A stretch of DNA of 21,716 bases from Cryptobacteroides sp963543835 (lineage in GTDB: Bacteria; Bacteroidota; Bacteroidia; Bacteroidales; UBA932), in assembly GCA_963543835.1 (NCBI GenBank), contig CAUUCY010000026.1, positions 1 to 21,716 of the forward strand, given 5' to 3'. The position numbers and the translations under genes were made by a program. Numbering within the stretch: the stretch's first letter is position 1; each line of letters starts with the position of its first letter. The notes under the pieces were generated by a model, which searched no databases, was not told where the DNA came from, and saw nothing but the letters and a program-made list of their open reading frames with translations. Below, piece after piece: positions 1 through 7,371 of the stretch.

Positions 1-1217
1 CCCTCGACTTCAGCAGTCCAGAAATCGTAGATGTCACTGACTTTGAAACTCTTGCTGAAAGTATTTCTGACAAAGTCTGTGCCACAGTCCAGGTCAAAAG
101 ATCTGTCCCGTTTAGTGCCGAAAGGCTGTCTTTCCGGGTACAGTTCGTGTATCGCCTGCATCACATAGAATTGGGTAAGGGTGATAGTCGCCTTCTCATA
201 ATCCGTATAGTAATACTGCACGCCGTGCAATAGCTTGCCTGCCAAATCGCCGAAGAAAGGCTTGTAGTGTATTGTGCGGAACGCTGTCCCCGGGATGTTA
301 TAAGTTTCGAGTTTCGCCTTGAGAGCCTCCGCATCCACCCATTCGGCTGCAAAGGTGCAGAACGGAAGCGTATAACCTATACCAATATTGAGATAGCCGA
401 AGAAATCTCCTACTATGCCTGACGAAGGGTATCCTATCGCGCTTTCGGGCGTCGGGACTTGCGGTGACGGCAATACCCAGGGCAAGTTCGTGTCGGAGTA
501 TTTCATCCAACGATGCCAGCCCTCCATCGGTATTACTGTAAGTTTGCAGTGTACAGGAGCATCCGTCCCCTTCTCTCCCCTTATATAGTATTCTTCATTT
601 ATCATTTTCGCCACTTCTCCCACCGTAAGCCCGTACACGTATGGTATAGGATACATACCTATGTACGAGAAATGCCCCGGACGCACGAGATTTCCCTCTA
701 CCTTGAGACCTCCGAGCGGATTGGGTCTGTCAAGCACCATGACTTCCACTCCCTGTTCCGCGCATGCCTGCATCATCATACCCATTGCGCTGATGAAAGT
801 GTAGGTGCGCGAGCCTACGTCTTGAATGTCGTAAACCACGACATCCACTCCCTTGAGCATTTCAGGGGTAGGCTTGCGTGTCCTGCCGTAAAGCGCATAC
901 ACGGGACAGCCCGTTGCGGGGTCGGTGAAATCGTCAATCGACGCGCCGGCGTAAACGTCCCCGCGCACTCCGTGTTCCGGGGCGAGCAGGGCGACGAGAT
1001 TGACACCCGGTGCGTTATATAGAATATCAATTGTGCTGCGAAGCTGTCTGTCAACACCTGAAGGATTGGTGAGCAGGGCGACCCTTTTGCCGACCAGCCC
1101 CTCGAAAGCTCTTGATTCCAAGACCTCTATGCCTGTTTTCACAACAGCATCGCCCGCTTTTGCGGATAATACGGAAAGGCACAGAGCCACCGATAAAATA
1201 AATCTCAAGGTTTTCAT
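1..1217 (-). CDS. namZ: Exo-beta-N-acetylmuramidase NamZ (DUF1343), 3' end cut by window
   Basis: This gene encodes a DUF1343/NamZ-family protein. Characterised members remove terminal MurNAc from the non-reducing end of peptidoglycan fragments outside the cytoplasm. About 405 residues are visible, and the family is usually only slightly longer, so just the extreme C-terminus is missing. The start MKTLRFILSVALCLSVLSAKA is a clear signal peptide. The family landmarks LLTNPSGVD (about residues 48-56), LLAPEHGVRG (77-86), VVVYDIQDVGSRTY (126-139) and LDRPNPLGG follow in order. It lies 7 bases after the AmpG-like permease and ends the visible operon, which suits a supplier of MurNAc for import. 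Family assignment is firm; the exact substrate is inferred from characterised relatives. Confidence 0.93.
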   Translation of the reverse strand, partial: MKTLRFILSVALCLSVLSAKAGDAVVKTGIEVLESRAFEGLVGKRVALLTNPSGVDRQLRSTIDILYNAPGVNLVALLAPEHGVRGDVYAGASIDDFTDPATGCPVYALYGRTRKPTPEMLKGVDVVVYDIQDVGSRTYTFISAMGMMMQACAEQGVEVMVLDRPNPLGGLKVEGNLVRPGHFSYIGMYPIPYVYGLTVGEVAKMINEEYYIRGEKGTDAPVHCKLTVIPMEGWHRWMKYSDTNLPWVLPSPQVPTPESAIGYPSSGIVGDFFGYLNIGIGYTLPFCTFAAEWVDAEALKAKLETYNIPGTAFRTIHYKPFFGDLAGKLLHGVQYYYTDYEKATITLTQFYVMQAIHELYPERQPFGTKRDRSFDLDCGTDFVRNTFSKSFKVSDIYDFWTAEVE

Positions 1218-1224
1218 AATATAA

Positions 1225-2541
1225 TTATTTACGTCCATATTCGGGGTCGAGATTGCGTCGGGCAAAGAATGCTGCAGCGAAAGTGCCCAGACTGCATGCT
1301 ACCACTATCCAAAAGAAAGTCACATAGCCCACAGCCTCCTGTATGAAGCCTGCGAACATTCCCGGAATCATCATGCTCAAAGCCATGAAGGCTGTGCATA
1401 TTGCGTAATGTGCGGTCTTGAACTCTCCTTCGGAGAAATACATCATATACAGCATGTACGCTGTGAAACCATAACCATAACCGAATTGCTCCAAGGCAAT
1501 GCTTGAGCATATAAGCGTGAAGTTGGATGTCTGGGTTACGGCAAGGTACACGAATACTATACATGGCAAAGACAGAGCTGCCGCCATTGACCATAGGGCT
1601 TTTTTCAGACCTATGCGCGATGCCGTGAGTCCTCCCACTATGCCTCCTACGAGCAGTGCGACTACCCCTATTGTTCCGTAGGCGATACCTACTTGTGCCG
1701 TTTCCATCCCCAGTCCGCCTTTCTCAACCGGAGCCACAAGGAACGGGGTGCAGAGTTTTAGAAGTATAGCTTCGGGAAGTCTGTACAGGAGCATGAACAC
1801 TATTGCCACCAATATGCCGGGTTTGGTGAAGTAGGTGGCAAAGGTCCTTCCGAATTCGGAGAAAATGTCTTTCACCCCGCGTTTCTCGTCGGAAAGGTGC
1901 GGCGAGTCGGCTTCCGGCTTTGGTACAGAGAAAGTATGGTAGAGGGTAAGTACGGTCATCAGTATGGCAGAGCCCCCCAGAGTGAGCTGCCAGGAAAGGG
2001 GAATATCCCCAGTCTTGTTTTCAAGTATACCCGCAACTGCGACTATCACACCGTTGCCGAACACGTTTGCAAGCCTGTAGAAAGTGCTTCTTATGCCCAC
2101 AAATGCCGCTTGACTCTTCCTGCTCTGTGCGAGCATATAGAAACCGTCTGCCGCAATGTCATGCGTCGCCGAGGCGAATGCCGCGAAAACGAAAAGTATA
2201 AGTGTGAAGGTGAAAAGGCTCATTGGCGTCTGCCCCGAAGCTATCGTTTCCGCGGAAGGTCTCGGCAAAGTCAGAGTCAGTACTATAAAGGCCGCCGACA
2301 TCAGAAACTGCATGGAAAGTATCCACCACCTTTTTGTTTTTATAATGTCCACAAACGGACTCCACAGCGGTTTTATTGTCCATGGAAGGTATAGAAGACT
2401 GGTGAAAAGAGCCATTTGTCCGTTGGGTACGCCCATTTTGGCGAACATCAGAACGGAAATATTGTTTACAAGGAAGTAGGGGATACCTTCAAAAAAGTAG
2501 AGTGTCGGTATCCACCACCACGGTGTCATATTATTTTTCAT
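1225..2541 (-). CDS. AmpG-like MFS permease (muropeptide/sugar importer)
   Basis: A 438-residue inner-membrane protein of the major facilitator superfamily, with many hydrophobic segments fitting 12 helices. The N-terminal stretch PTLYFFEGIPYFLVNN followed by LLYLPWTIKPLWSPFVD is typical of AmpG-like permeases and their Bacteroidota relatives. In Proteobacteria AmpG imports anhydro-muropeptides. Bacteroidota homologues next to NamZ are thought to import MurNAc-containing wall fragments. Its start overlaps the end of the SpoIID-like gene by 11 bases, and namZ follows 7 bases after its stop, so co-translation is likely. The transported molecule cannot be read from sequence; free MurNAc, anhydro-MurNAc or disaccharide peptides are all possible. 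Confidence 0.85.
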   Translation of the reverse strand: MKNNMTPWWWIPTLYFFEGIPYFLVNNISVLMFAKMGVPNGQMALFTSLLYLPWTIKPLWSPFVDIIKTKRWWILSMQFLMSAAFIVLTLTLPRPSAETIASGQTPMSLFTFTLILFVFAAFASATHDIAADGFYMLAQSRKSQAAFVGIRSTFYRLANVFGNGVIVAVAGILENKTGDIPLSWQLTLGGSAILMTVLTLYHTFSVPKPEADSPHLSDEKRGVKDIFSEFGRTFATYFTKPGILVAIVFMLLYRLPEAILLKLCTPFLVAPVEKGGLGMETAQVGIAYGTIGVVALLVGGIVGGLTASRIGLKKALWSMAAALSLPCIVFVYLAVTQTSNFTLICSSIALEQFGYGYGFTAYMLYMMYFSEGEFKTAHYAICTAFMALSMMIPGMFAGFIQEAVGYVTFFWIVVACSLGTFAAAFFARRNLDPEYGRK

Positions 2542-3571
2542 ATTGTTCTATTACGGATGTCGGATAGTAATGTTCAAGTATTTCACGGTAGCCGTAGCCT
2601 CTTGCCGCCATTACGGCAGCTCCTATCTGGCAAAGTCCCACGCCGTGTCCCCAGCCTCTTCCGTGCAGGATGAAGCCCTCTGCGGTTTTTTCCACCTCGA
2701 AAGCGGAACTCTTGAGATGCGACTCCGAAAGGCATCTTCTGATTGCAAGTTCTTTACCCACTGTCTGCTCTCCTTTTGTTCCTATGATTTTCAACTCATA
2801 AATACGACCGCTCGGACCGATTTTGATAGGAATAAGGTCAGTTATAGTACCAAGGTCGCGTCCGAGGCGCATTGCCACGAGTTCGGATATTTTCCGGCTC
2901 GTGTATTCCGCTGTCCAATAATAGAAGTCTTTGGTCTCGAGGTCGTAATCGTTAAGCACCTGTGAAAGCACCTCCATGTCTTCGGTATGACAGAAGACAT
3001 CATCGCTGTCTTCGTGATTGGGGGTGTCTGGCAGGGACGGATTGAAAGGAAAATCTTCATCTTCCCAGCATGTGGACCATAGTTCGGTCTTCCCTCCGCA
3101 GCACTTGCTGTAGCGGGCGTCCACGATTTTTCCATTATAGCAGAGTATCTCCCCGCGCGTTGCTTCTATCGCCTTGGCGACATTCTCCCCTACCGCCATG
3201 GTAAGACCCTGGTAGCGTTGGCAGTGGTCGTCCGAGCAGACATCGTATGAGCCGTGTTTGCCGAGATTGGCGATTACCCAGCTGCGTGAGATTACAGCAT
3301 GTGCTTTCAGAAGTTCGAGAGAAGATTTTGCGGACATCTCCGAGGAAATGACGCATTTGAGGTAGTCCTCGATAGGTATTATATTGACGGCGGTTTTCAT
3401 ACCTCCTTCCTCTATGATTTCGAGTTCTCCGGCAAAGCGCAGGTCGAGTTTGCGTTGCCAATGAAAATCTATACCGATAACAACGTCGCGTACTATAAAT
3501 GTACCGTCGTTCTGTACATCATAATTGATGTCGGGGGCAGTAAGTATGCCGACTCTAAGTAATTTTGTCAT
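2531..3571 (-). CDS. SpoIID/LytB-domain protein, probable lytic transglycosylase without signal peptide
   Basis: A 346-residue SpoIID-family protein. SpoIID of sporulating bacteria is a lytic transglycosylase that cleaves stem-peptide-free glycan strands. The domain fills most of the chain: IPIEDYLKCVISSEM (about 65-79) carries the expected catalytic Glu78, followed by LKAHAVISRSW. A Cys/His-rich YDVCSDDHCQRYQG (109-122) resembles the metal-binding region of SpoIID, and the C-terminal GRGWGHGVGLCQIGA (304-318) is the family signature. No signal peptide or membrane segment is present, and an in-frame TGA four codons upstream (3581-3583) rules out a longer N-terminus. It overlaps the NUDIX gene by ATGA and the permease gene by 11 bases. 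A cytoplasmic role on imported fragments is my inference. Confidence 0.87.
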   Translation of the reverse strand: MTKLLRVGILTAPDINYDVQNDGTFIVRDVVIGIDFHWQRKLDLRFAGELEIIEEGGMKTAVNIIPIEDYLKCVISSEMSAKSSLELLKAHAVISRSWVIANLGKHGSYDVCSDDHCQRYQGLTMAVGENVAKAIEATRGEILCYNGKIVDARYSKCCGGKTELWSTCWEDEDFPFNPSLPDTPNHEDSDDVFCHTEDMEVLSQVLNDYDLETKDFYYWTAEYTSRKISELVAMRLGRDLGTITDLIPIKIGPSGRIYELKIIGTKGEQTVGKELAIRRCLSESHLKSSAFEVEKTAEGFILHGRGWGHGVGLCQIGAAVMAARGYGYREILEHYYPTSVIEQYEK

Positions 3572-4149
3572 AGTAGTGCTTCAAGACGCGGCATTATGCG
3601 CGAATATTCTGTTTGAAAGTTTGGGGTGAATATATCTTTATTAAAATTATTTGCTATTTCCTGTTTTGTCCAGTACCTTCCTTCCTCCACTTCCTCTCCG
3701 AATGCGTTGATTTTGAAATTGCCTACCGCGGCAAAAGTCGAGACAAGCTCTTTTTCGTTTTCGCACTCGTAAACATGGACACCGAGAAAGTATGGGTTGT
3801 ATTGGATGAACTTCAGTTCCTCTTCGGACTCGCGGTAAAGCGCCTCTCTGATTGACTCCCCGAATGCGACATGCCCTCCGACGGAAGTGTCCCAGCGTCC
3901 GGGCCAGCTTTCCTTGCTCATTGCACGTTTCTGCATGAAGATGCGTCCGTTTCTGTCGAGAATATAAAGATGTACTACAGGATGCAGCAGACCGAGTCCT
4001 GCGTGGCAGTCGGCACGCGTAGCCCTTCCCTTGACAAGACCGCTCTCGTCAATCACGGGAAGCATTTCCGCATTCTTTATTTCAGACTTGTCCATCGGCG
4101 GGAACGGCAGTATAGGAGCCGTTGTCGAGGGGTATATCAAATCGAACAT
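3568..4149 (-). CDS. NUDIX hydrolase (YfcD/IDI-like subgroup)
   Basis: A NUDIX-fold hydrolase of 193 residues from this start. The segment GRATRADCHAGLGLLHPVVH is characteristic of the subgroup that includes YfcD and resembles isopentenyl-diphosphate isomerase. A degenerate Nudix box spans about residues 92-112: G-x5-E-x7-RE with a following EE, the metal-binding core. The glycine near its end is replaced, so substrate preference is uncertain. The start at 4149 lies one base after the preceding stop, which fits translational coupling. The first 18 residues (MFDLIYPSTTAPILPFPP) are unlike the family, however, and ATG at 4095 (MDKSEIKNAEML) would give a conventional N-terminus. It shares an ATGA overlap with the SpoIID-like gene. 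Confidence 0.82.
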   Translation of the reverse strand: MFDLIYPSTTAPILPFPPMDKSEIKNAEMLPVIDESGLVKGRATRADCHAGLGLLHPVVHLYILDRNGRIFMQKRAMSKESWPGRWDTSVGGHVAFGESIREALYRESEEELKFIQYNPYFLGVHVYECENEKELVSTFAAVGNFKINAFGEEVEEGRYWTKQEIANNFNKDIFTPNFQTEYSRIMPRLEALL

Positions 4150-4150
4150 G

Positions 4151-4966
4151 TCAGTAGTTCAATATTTCCAATTCTTCTTTAGTGTAGAGAAGAGAATCAA
4201 TGAGGTCCGGGGCAAAGTCGCTCAAAAGCATGAATGTCGCGAGCAAAAGTCCCGCCCCTGCGATTATCCAGAGAAGAATTTTTCCTGTCGATGCAAACAA
4301 TTTGCCTTTGCTTGCCTTGGACTCTTTTATCTCCTTGCTCTTCTGCTTTTCAGCTTGTTTGAAAAGGTTTTCTGCTTTTATTCCGGCTTCTCTTTCCGGC
4401 CCGGCAGGCTCTTCTTTCTGATTCGCAGGCTCTTCTTTCTGCTTTTCAAGTTCTTCTCTCGGCTTTTCGGACTCTTTGACCGCCGCCTTCTCTTCCTCTT
4501 CCGGACGCTTGGCTATAGGATATATTTCTATGGTTTCTGCTGCTATGTGCGATTTGAGTGAAACCGCTTCAAGTCCGAATCCGTCGGGGAAAATGTCTAT
4601 ATCCTCATCTGCGATGAAAAAGAAATTGTTTTCTTTAGTCGCCCTCAAACGTCCGAGTTCCGGCAGGTATATGGATTTTCTTGTTTCAAGTTCCGCTTTC
4701 AGTCCCTCCATGAACTCCCTCATCACGGCGGAAGATTCTTCTATACCGACCATATTCTCTTTGGAATATGCTTCCGCAAGGAGATTATTCATCTCTATTC
4801 TCTCCCTGAAAAGAAGCTTTCTGTAAGGAGGGTTTATCGTAAAGCCCTTATCGGAGAATGTCGCAGGGGCGTCCTCGGTCACGAAAGTTCCGATTCCGGG
4901 GAGCGACACCTCGCTGTTTGCAAGTATCAGCCTCTTTATTATTCCTGACAGAATGTCTATATTCAT
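4151..4966 (-). CDS. HU-CCDC81-type domain protein with one C-terminal membrane helix
   Basis: A 271-residue protein whose N-terminus (IIKRLILANSEVSLPGIGTF, then FTINPPYRKLLFRERIEMNN) matches the bacterial HU-CCDC81 type, distant relatives of the DNA-binding protein HU. A second small domain follows to about residue 140 (SIYLPELGRLRATKENNFFF). Next comes a Glu/Lys-rich linker (about 155-220) containing EEPANQKEEPAG repeats, then one hydrophobic helix at about 230-249 and a short acidic tail. Many Bacteroidota relatives carry a SPOR domain after the helix; here only about 20 residues follow and no SPOR is seen. With no signal peptide, the N-terminal domain should face the cytoplasm. The gene starts 10 bases after murI. 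Its function is unknown. Confidence 0.8.
   Translation of the reverse strand: MNIDILSGIIKRLILANSEVSLPGIGTFVTEDAPATFSDKGFTINPPYRKLLFRERIEMNNLLAEAYSKENMVGIEESSAVMREFMEGLKAELETRKSIYLPELGRLRATKENNFFFIADEDIDIFPDGFGLEAVSLKSHIAAETIEIYPIAKRPEEEEKAAVKESEKPREELEKQKEEPANQKEEPAGPEREAGIKAENLFKQAEKQKSKEIKESKASKGKLFASTGKILLWIIAGAGLLLATFMLLSDFAPDLIDSLLYTKEELEILNY
4404..4441 (-). repeat. Two-copy 21-base tandem repeat inside the HU-like gene
   Basis: The 17-base unit gcaggctcttctttctg occurs at 4404-4420 and again at 4425-4441, a period of 21 bases or seven codons. It encodes repeated QKEEPA-type segments of the charged linker. Because the period is in frame, unit gain or loss would change linker length without breaking the protein. 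Confidence 0.8.
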
Positions 4967-4976
4967 AATTCTCTGA

Positions 4977-5729
4977 TTAAAGCTGTCTGTATGTGCGCAG
5001 AAGCGATTCTATAGGTCCGGAAGACATCAATTCTATATTCGGCGCTTTGCAGGTTTTCTCGAACGGGATTTTTTCTTCCTCGATGACTTCTGCAACCCGT
5101 CTTGCAACTGCTGGTGCAGGGTCTATAACTTTTATTCCCTTACCTGCGAGTTTTTCTATCGTTTCTCTCAGGAAGGGATAGTGGGTGCAGCCGAGGACTA
5201 TGGTGTCCGCCCCGCTTTCAAGAAGAGGTTTAAGGCTCTTTTCCACGATTCTCTCGGCATCTTCCCCTATGGTCTCGCCCTTTTCCACAAGCTCCACAAA
5301 ACCGTCACCTACTCTTTCTTCTATACGCACGTCTTCTTCGTAAATCTCCTTTGACTGGAGATATTTGAAGCCTTTGAGAGTCCCTGCAGTCGCAAGGACT
5401 CCTATTACTCCGCTTTTGGTCCCGAGCGCCGCCGGCTTCAACGCAGGTTCCATACCTACGAACTTATTGGAATAATGCTTTCGGAGATATGAGATTGCGG
5501 CAGATGTAGCTGTGTTGCATGCTATTACAATTATATCCGCGCCCTTGCTTAGAAGGAGTTCTGTAATACGGCACGCCCGCTCGCGTATCTGCTCAGCGCT
5601 CTTTTCTCCGTAAGGGCACCAGGCGGTATCGGCAAAGTATATGTACTTCTCGCAGGGAAGAAGTTTGAGTATCTCCCTGTACACCGACAGCCCGCCTGAG
5701 CCTGAGTCAAATATTCCTAAAACAGCCAT
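4977..5729 (-). CDS. murI: Glutamate racemase
   Basis: MurI interconverts L- and D-glutamate in the cytoplasm, supplying the D-Glu of the peptidoglycan stem peptide. The 250-residue length is normal. The Asp/Glu racemase motifs are all present: GIFDSGSGGLSV with catalytic-region Asp8, AWCPYGEKS, IVIACNTATSAA with Cys71, and VLGCTHYPFL with Cys181 and His183, the two-cysteine acid/base pair. It starts 2 bases after the fumarase stop and precedes the HU-like gene by 10 bases. Its place in an operon that also carries wall-salvage genes fits a shared cell-wall role. Confidence 0.96.
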   Translation of the reverse strand: MAVLGIFDSGSGGLSVYREILKLLPCEKYIYFADTAWCPYGEKSAEQIRERACRITELLLSKGADIIVIACNTATSAAISYLRKHYSNKFVGMEPALKPAALGTKSGVIGVLATAGTLKGFKYLQSKEIYEEDVRIEERVGDGFVELVEKGETIGEDAERIVEKSLKPLLESGADTIVLGCTHYPFLRETIEKLAGKGIKVIDPAPAVARRVAEVIEEEKIPFEKTCKAPNIELMSSGPIESLLRTYRQL

Positions 5730-5731
5730 CT

Positions 5732-7357
5732 TTACAGACCTATGGTCTTGAAGAAATCATTGCCCTTGTCGTCCACGAGTATAAATGCGGGGAAGTCCTC
5801 CACACGAATCTTCCACACCGCTTCCATGCCGAGTTCGGGGAACTCTACGCATTCAATGCTCTTTATGTTGTTCTGCGCAAGGATTGCGGCAGGCCCTCCT
5901 ATCGAGCCGAGGTAGAAGCCTCCGTGCTTTTTGCAGGCATCCGTGACAGCCTGGGTGCGGTTGCCCTTTGCAAGCATAATCATCGAGCCGCCGTGCGACT
6001 GAAATTCGTCAACATAAGGGTCCATACGATTGGCTGTCGTCGGACCGAGAGAGCCGCAAGGCATTCCTTCAGGTGTTTTTGCCGGCCCTGCATAGTATAT
6101 TGGGTGATCTTTGAAGTATTGCGGCAGATCTTCGCCTGCGTCAAGGCGCGCCTTGAGCTTTGCATGGGCAATGTCGCGGGCAACTATGATTGTGCCGTTG
6201 AGGCTCAGACGTGTACTTACGGGATATTGTGTGAGAACCTTGCAGATTTCCGACATAGGCATGTCAAGGTTTACCCTTACCGCCTCGCCTTCTCCTGCCC
6301 GGCGAAGTTCTTCAGGAATCCACTGTGCGGGATTGTCGTCGAGTTTTTCGATCCAAATGCCGTCTGCATTGATTTTTGCCTTTATGTTGCGGTCTGCCGA
6401 GCAGCTTACTCCGAGACCTATCGGGCAGGATGCCCCGTGGCGCGGAAGACGTATGACGCGTACATCGTGCGCCATATATTTTCCTCCGAACTGGGCTCCG
6501 AGCCCTATTTTGTGTGTTTCCTCAAGCAGTTGTTTTTCCAGTTCCAAATCGCGGAAAGCACGCCCTGTTTCATCTCCCGTGCTTGGAAGATCGTCATAGT
6601 AATGTGTGCTTGCAAGCTTTACCGTGAGAAGATTTTTCTCCGCAGAAGTGCCGCCTATCACGAAAGCTATATGGTAAGGAGGACAGGCTGCCGTTCCTAA
6701 GGATTTCATTTTCTCCACGAGGAAGGGAATGAGGGTCCCGGGATTCTGTATACGCGCCTTTGTCTCCTGATAGAGATAGGTCTTGTTGGCGGAGCCGCCA
6801 CCCTTTGTGACGCACAGGAAATGATATTCGTCACCCTCCGTCGCCTCGATATCTATTTGGGCGGGAAGATTGCATTTTGTGTTCACTTCCTTATACATAT
6901 CCAAGGCTGCGTTCTGGCTGTAACGCAAATTCTCCTCTGTGTAGGTCTTGTAGACTCCGAGGCTGATTGCCTCCTCGTCGCAGAACCCCGTCCATACCTG
7001 CTGTCCCTTTTCTCCGTGCACTATGGCAGTCCCCGTGTCCTGACAGAGGGGGAGTTTCCCCTTGCTGGCAACTTCTGCGTTGCGCAGGAATGTGAGTGCC
7101 ACGTATTTGTCGTTCTCGCTTGCCTGAGGGTCGCCGAGAATTTTTGCAACCTGCGCGTTGTGAGCCGGACGCAGCATGAAACTGACATCGCGAAAGGCGG
7201 TATTTGCCATCAGGGTGAGAGCCTCTTTGCGGATTTTAAGAATTCTGTGACCTTCGAAATCGGCAGTGCTTACATACTGTTCCGACCCCGGGATTTTGTA
7301 GTATTCAGTCTTGTCCGGACCAAGCTGAAACATAGGTGCATATTTGAAATCTGCCAT
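5732..7357 (-). CDS. Class I fumarate hydratase, iron-sulfur type
   Basis: A single-chain class I fumarase of 541 residues, the FumA/FumB type, hydrating fumarate to malate with a [4Fe-4S] cluster. The N-terminal alpha part carries LPLCQDTGTA (Cys105), then Cys225 in TAACPPYH and Cys319 in LGVSCSADRN. The spacings of 120 and 94 closely match the three cluster ligands of the Leishmania enzyme (119 and 94). The C-terminal beta part has GPTTANRMDPYVDEF, SHGGSMIMLAKGNR and KHGGFYLGSIGGPAA. In anaerobic Bacteroidales this step belongs to the reductive branch to succinate. The gene starts 14 bases after prfB and ends 2 bases before murI. Confidence 0.96.
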   Translation of the reverse strand: MADFKYAPMFQLGPDKTEYYKIPGSEQYVSTADFEGHRILKIRKEALTLMANTAFRDVSFMLRPAHNAQVAKILGDPQASENDKYVALTFLRNAEVASKGKLPLCQDTGTAIVHGEKGQQVWTGFCDEEAISLGVYKTYTEENLRYSQNAALDMYKEVNTKCNLPAQIDIEATEGDEYHFLCVTKGGGSANKTYLYQETKARIQNPGTLIPFLVEKMKSLGTAACPPYHIAFVIGGTSAEKNLLTVKLASTHYYDDLPSTGDETGRAFRDLELEKQLLEETHKIGLGAQFGGKYMAHDVRVIRLPRHGASCPIGLGVSCSADRNIKAKINADGIWIEKLDDNPAQWIPEELRRAGEGEAVRVNLDMPMSEICKVLTQYPVSTRLSLNGTIIVARDIAHAKLKARLDAGEDLPQYFKDHPIYYAGPAKTPEGMPCGSLGPTTANRMDPYVDEFQSHGGSMIMLAKGNRTQAVTDACKKHGGFYLGSIGGPAAILAQNNIKSIECVEFPELGMEAVWKIRVEDFPAFILVDDKGNDFFKTIGL

Positions 7358-7371
7358 ATAGTTGATATTTA

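Noticed and set aside
5924..6700. 258-codon plus-strand open frame inside the fumarase gene
   Set aside because: It is antisense to a full-length class I fumarase with all cluster cysteines and has no recognisable protein features.
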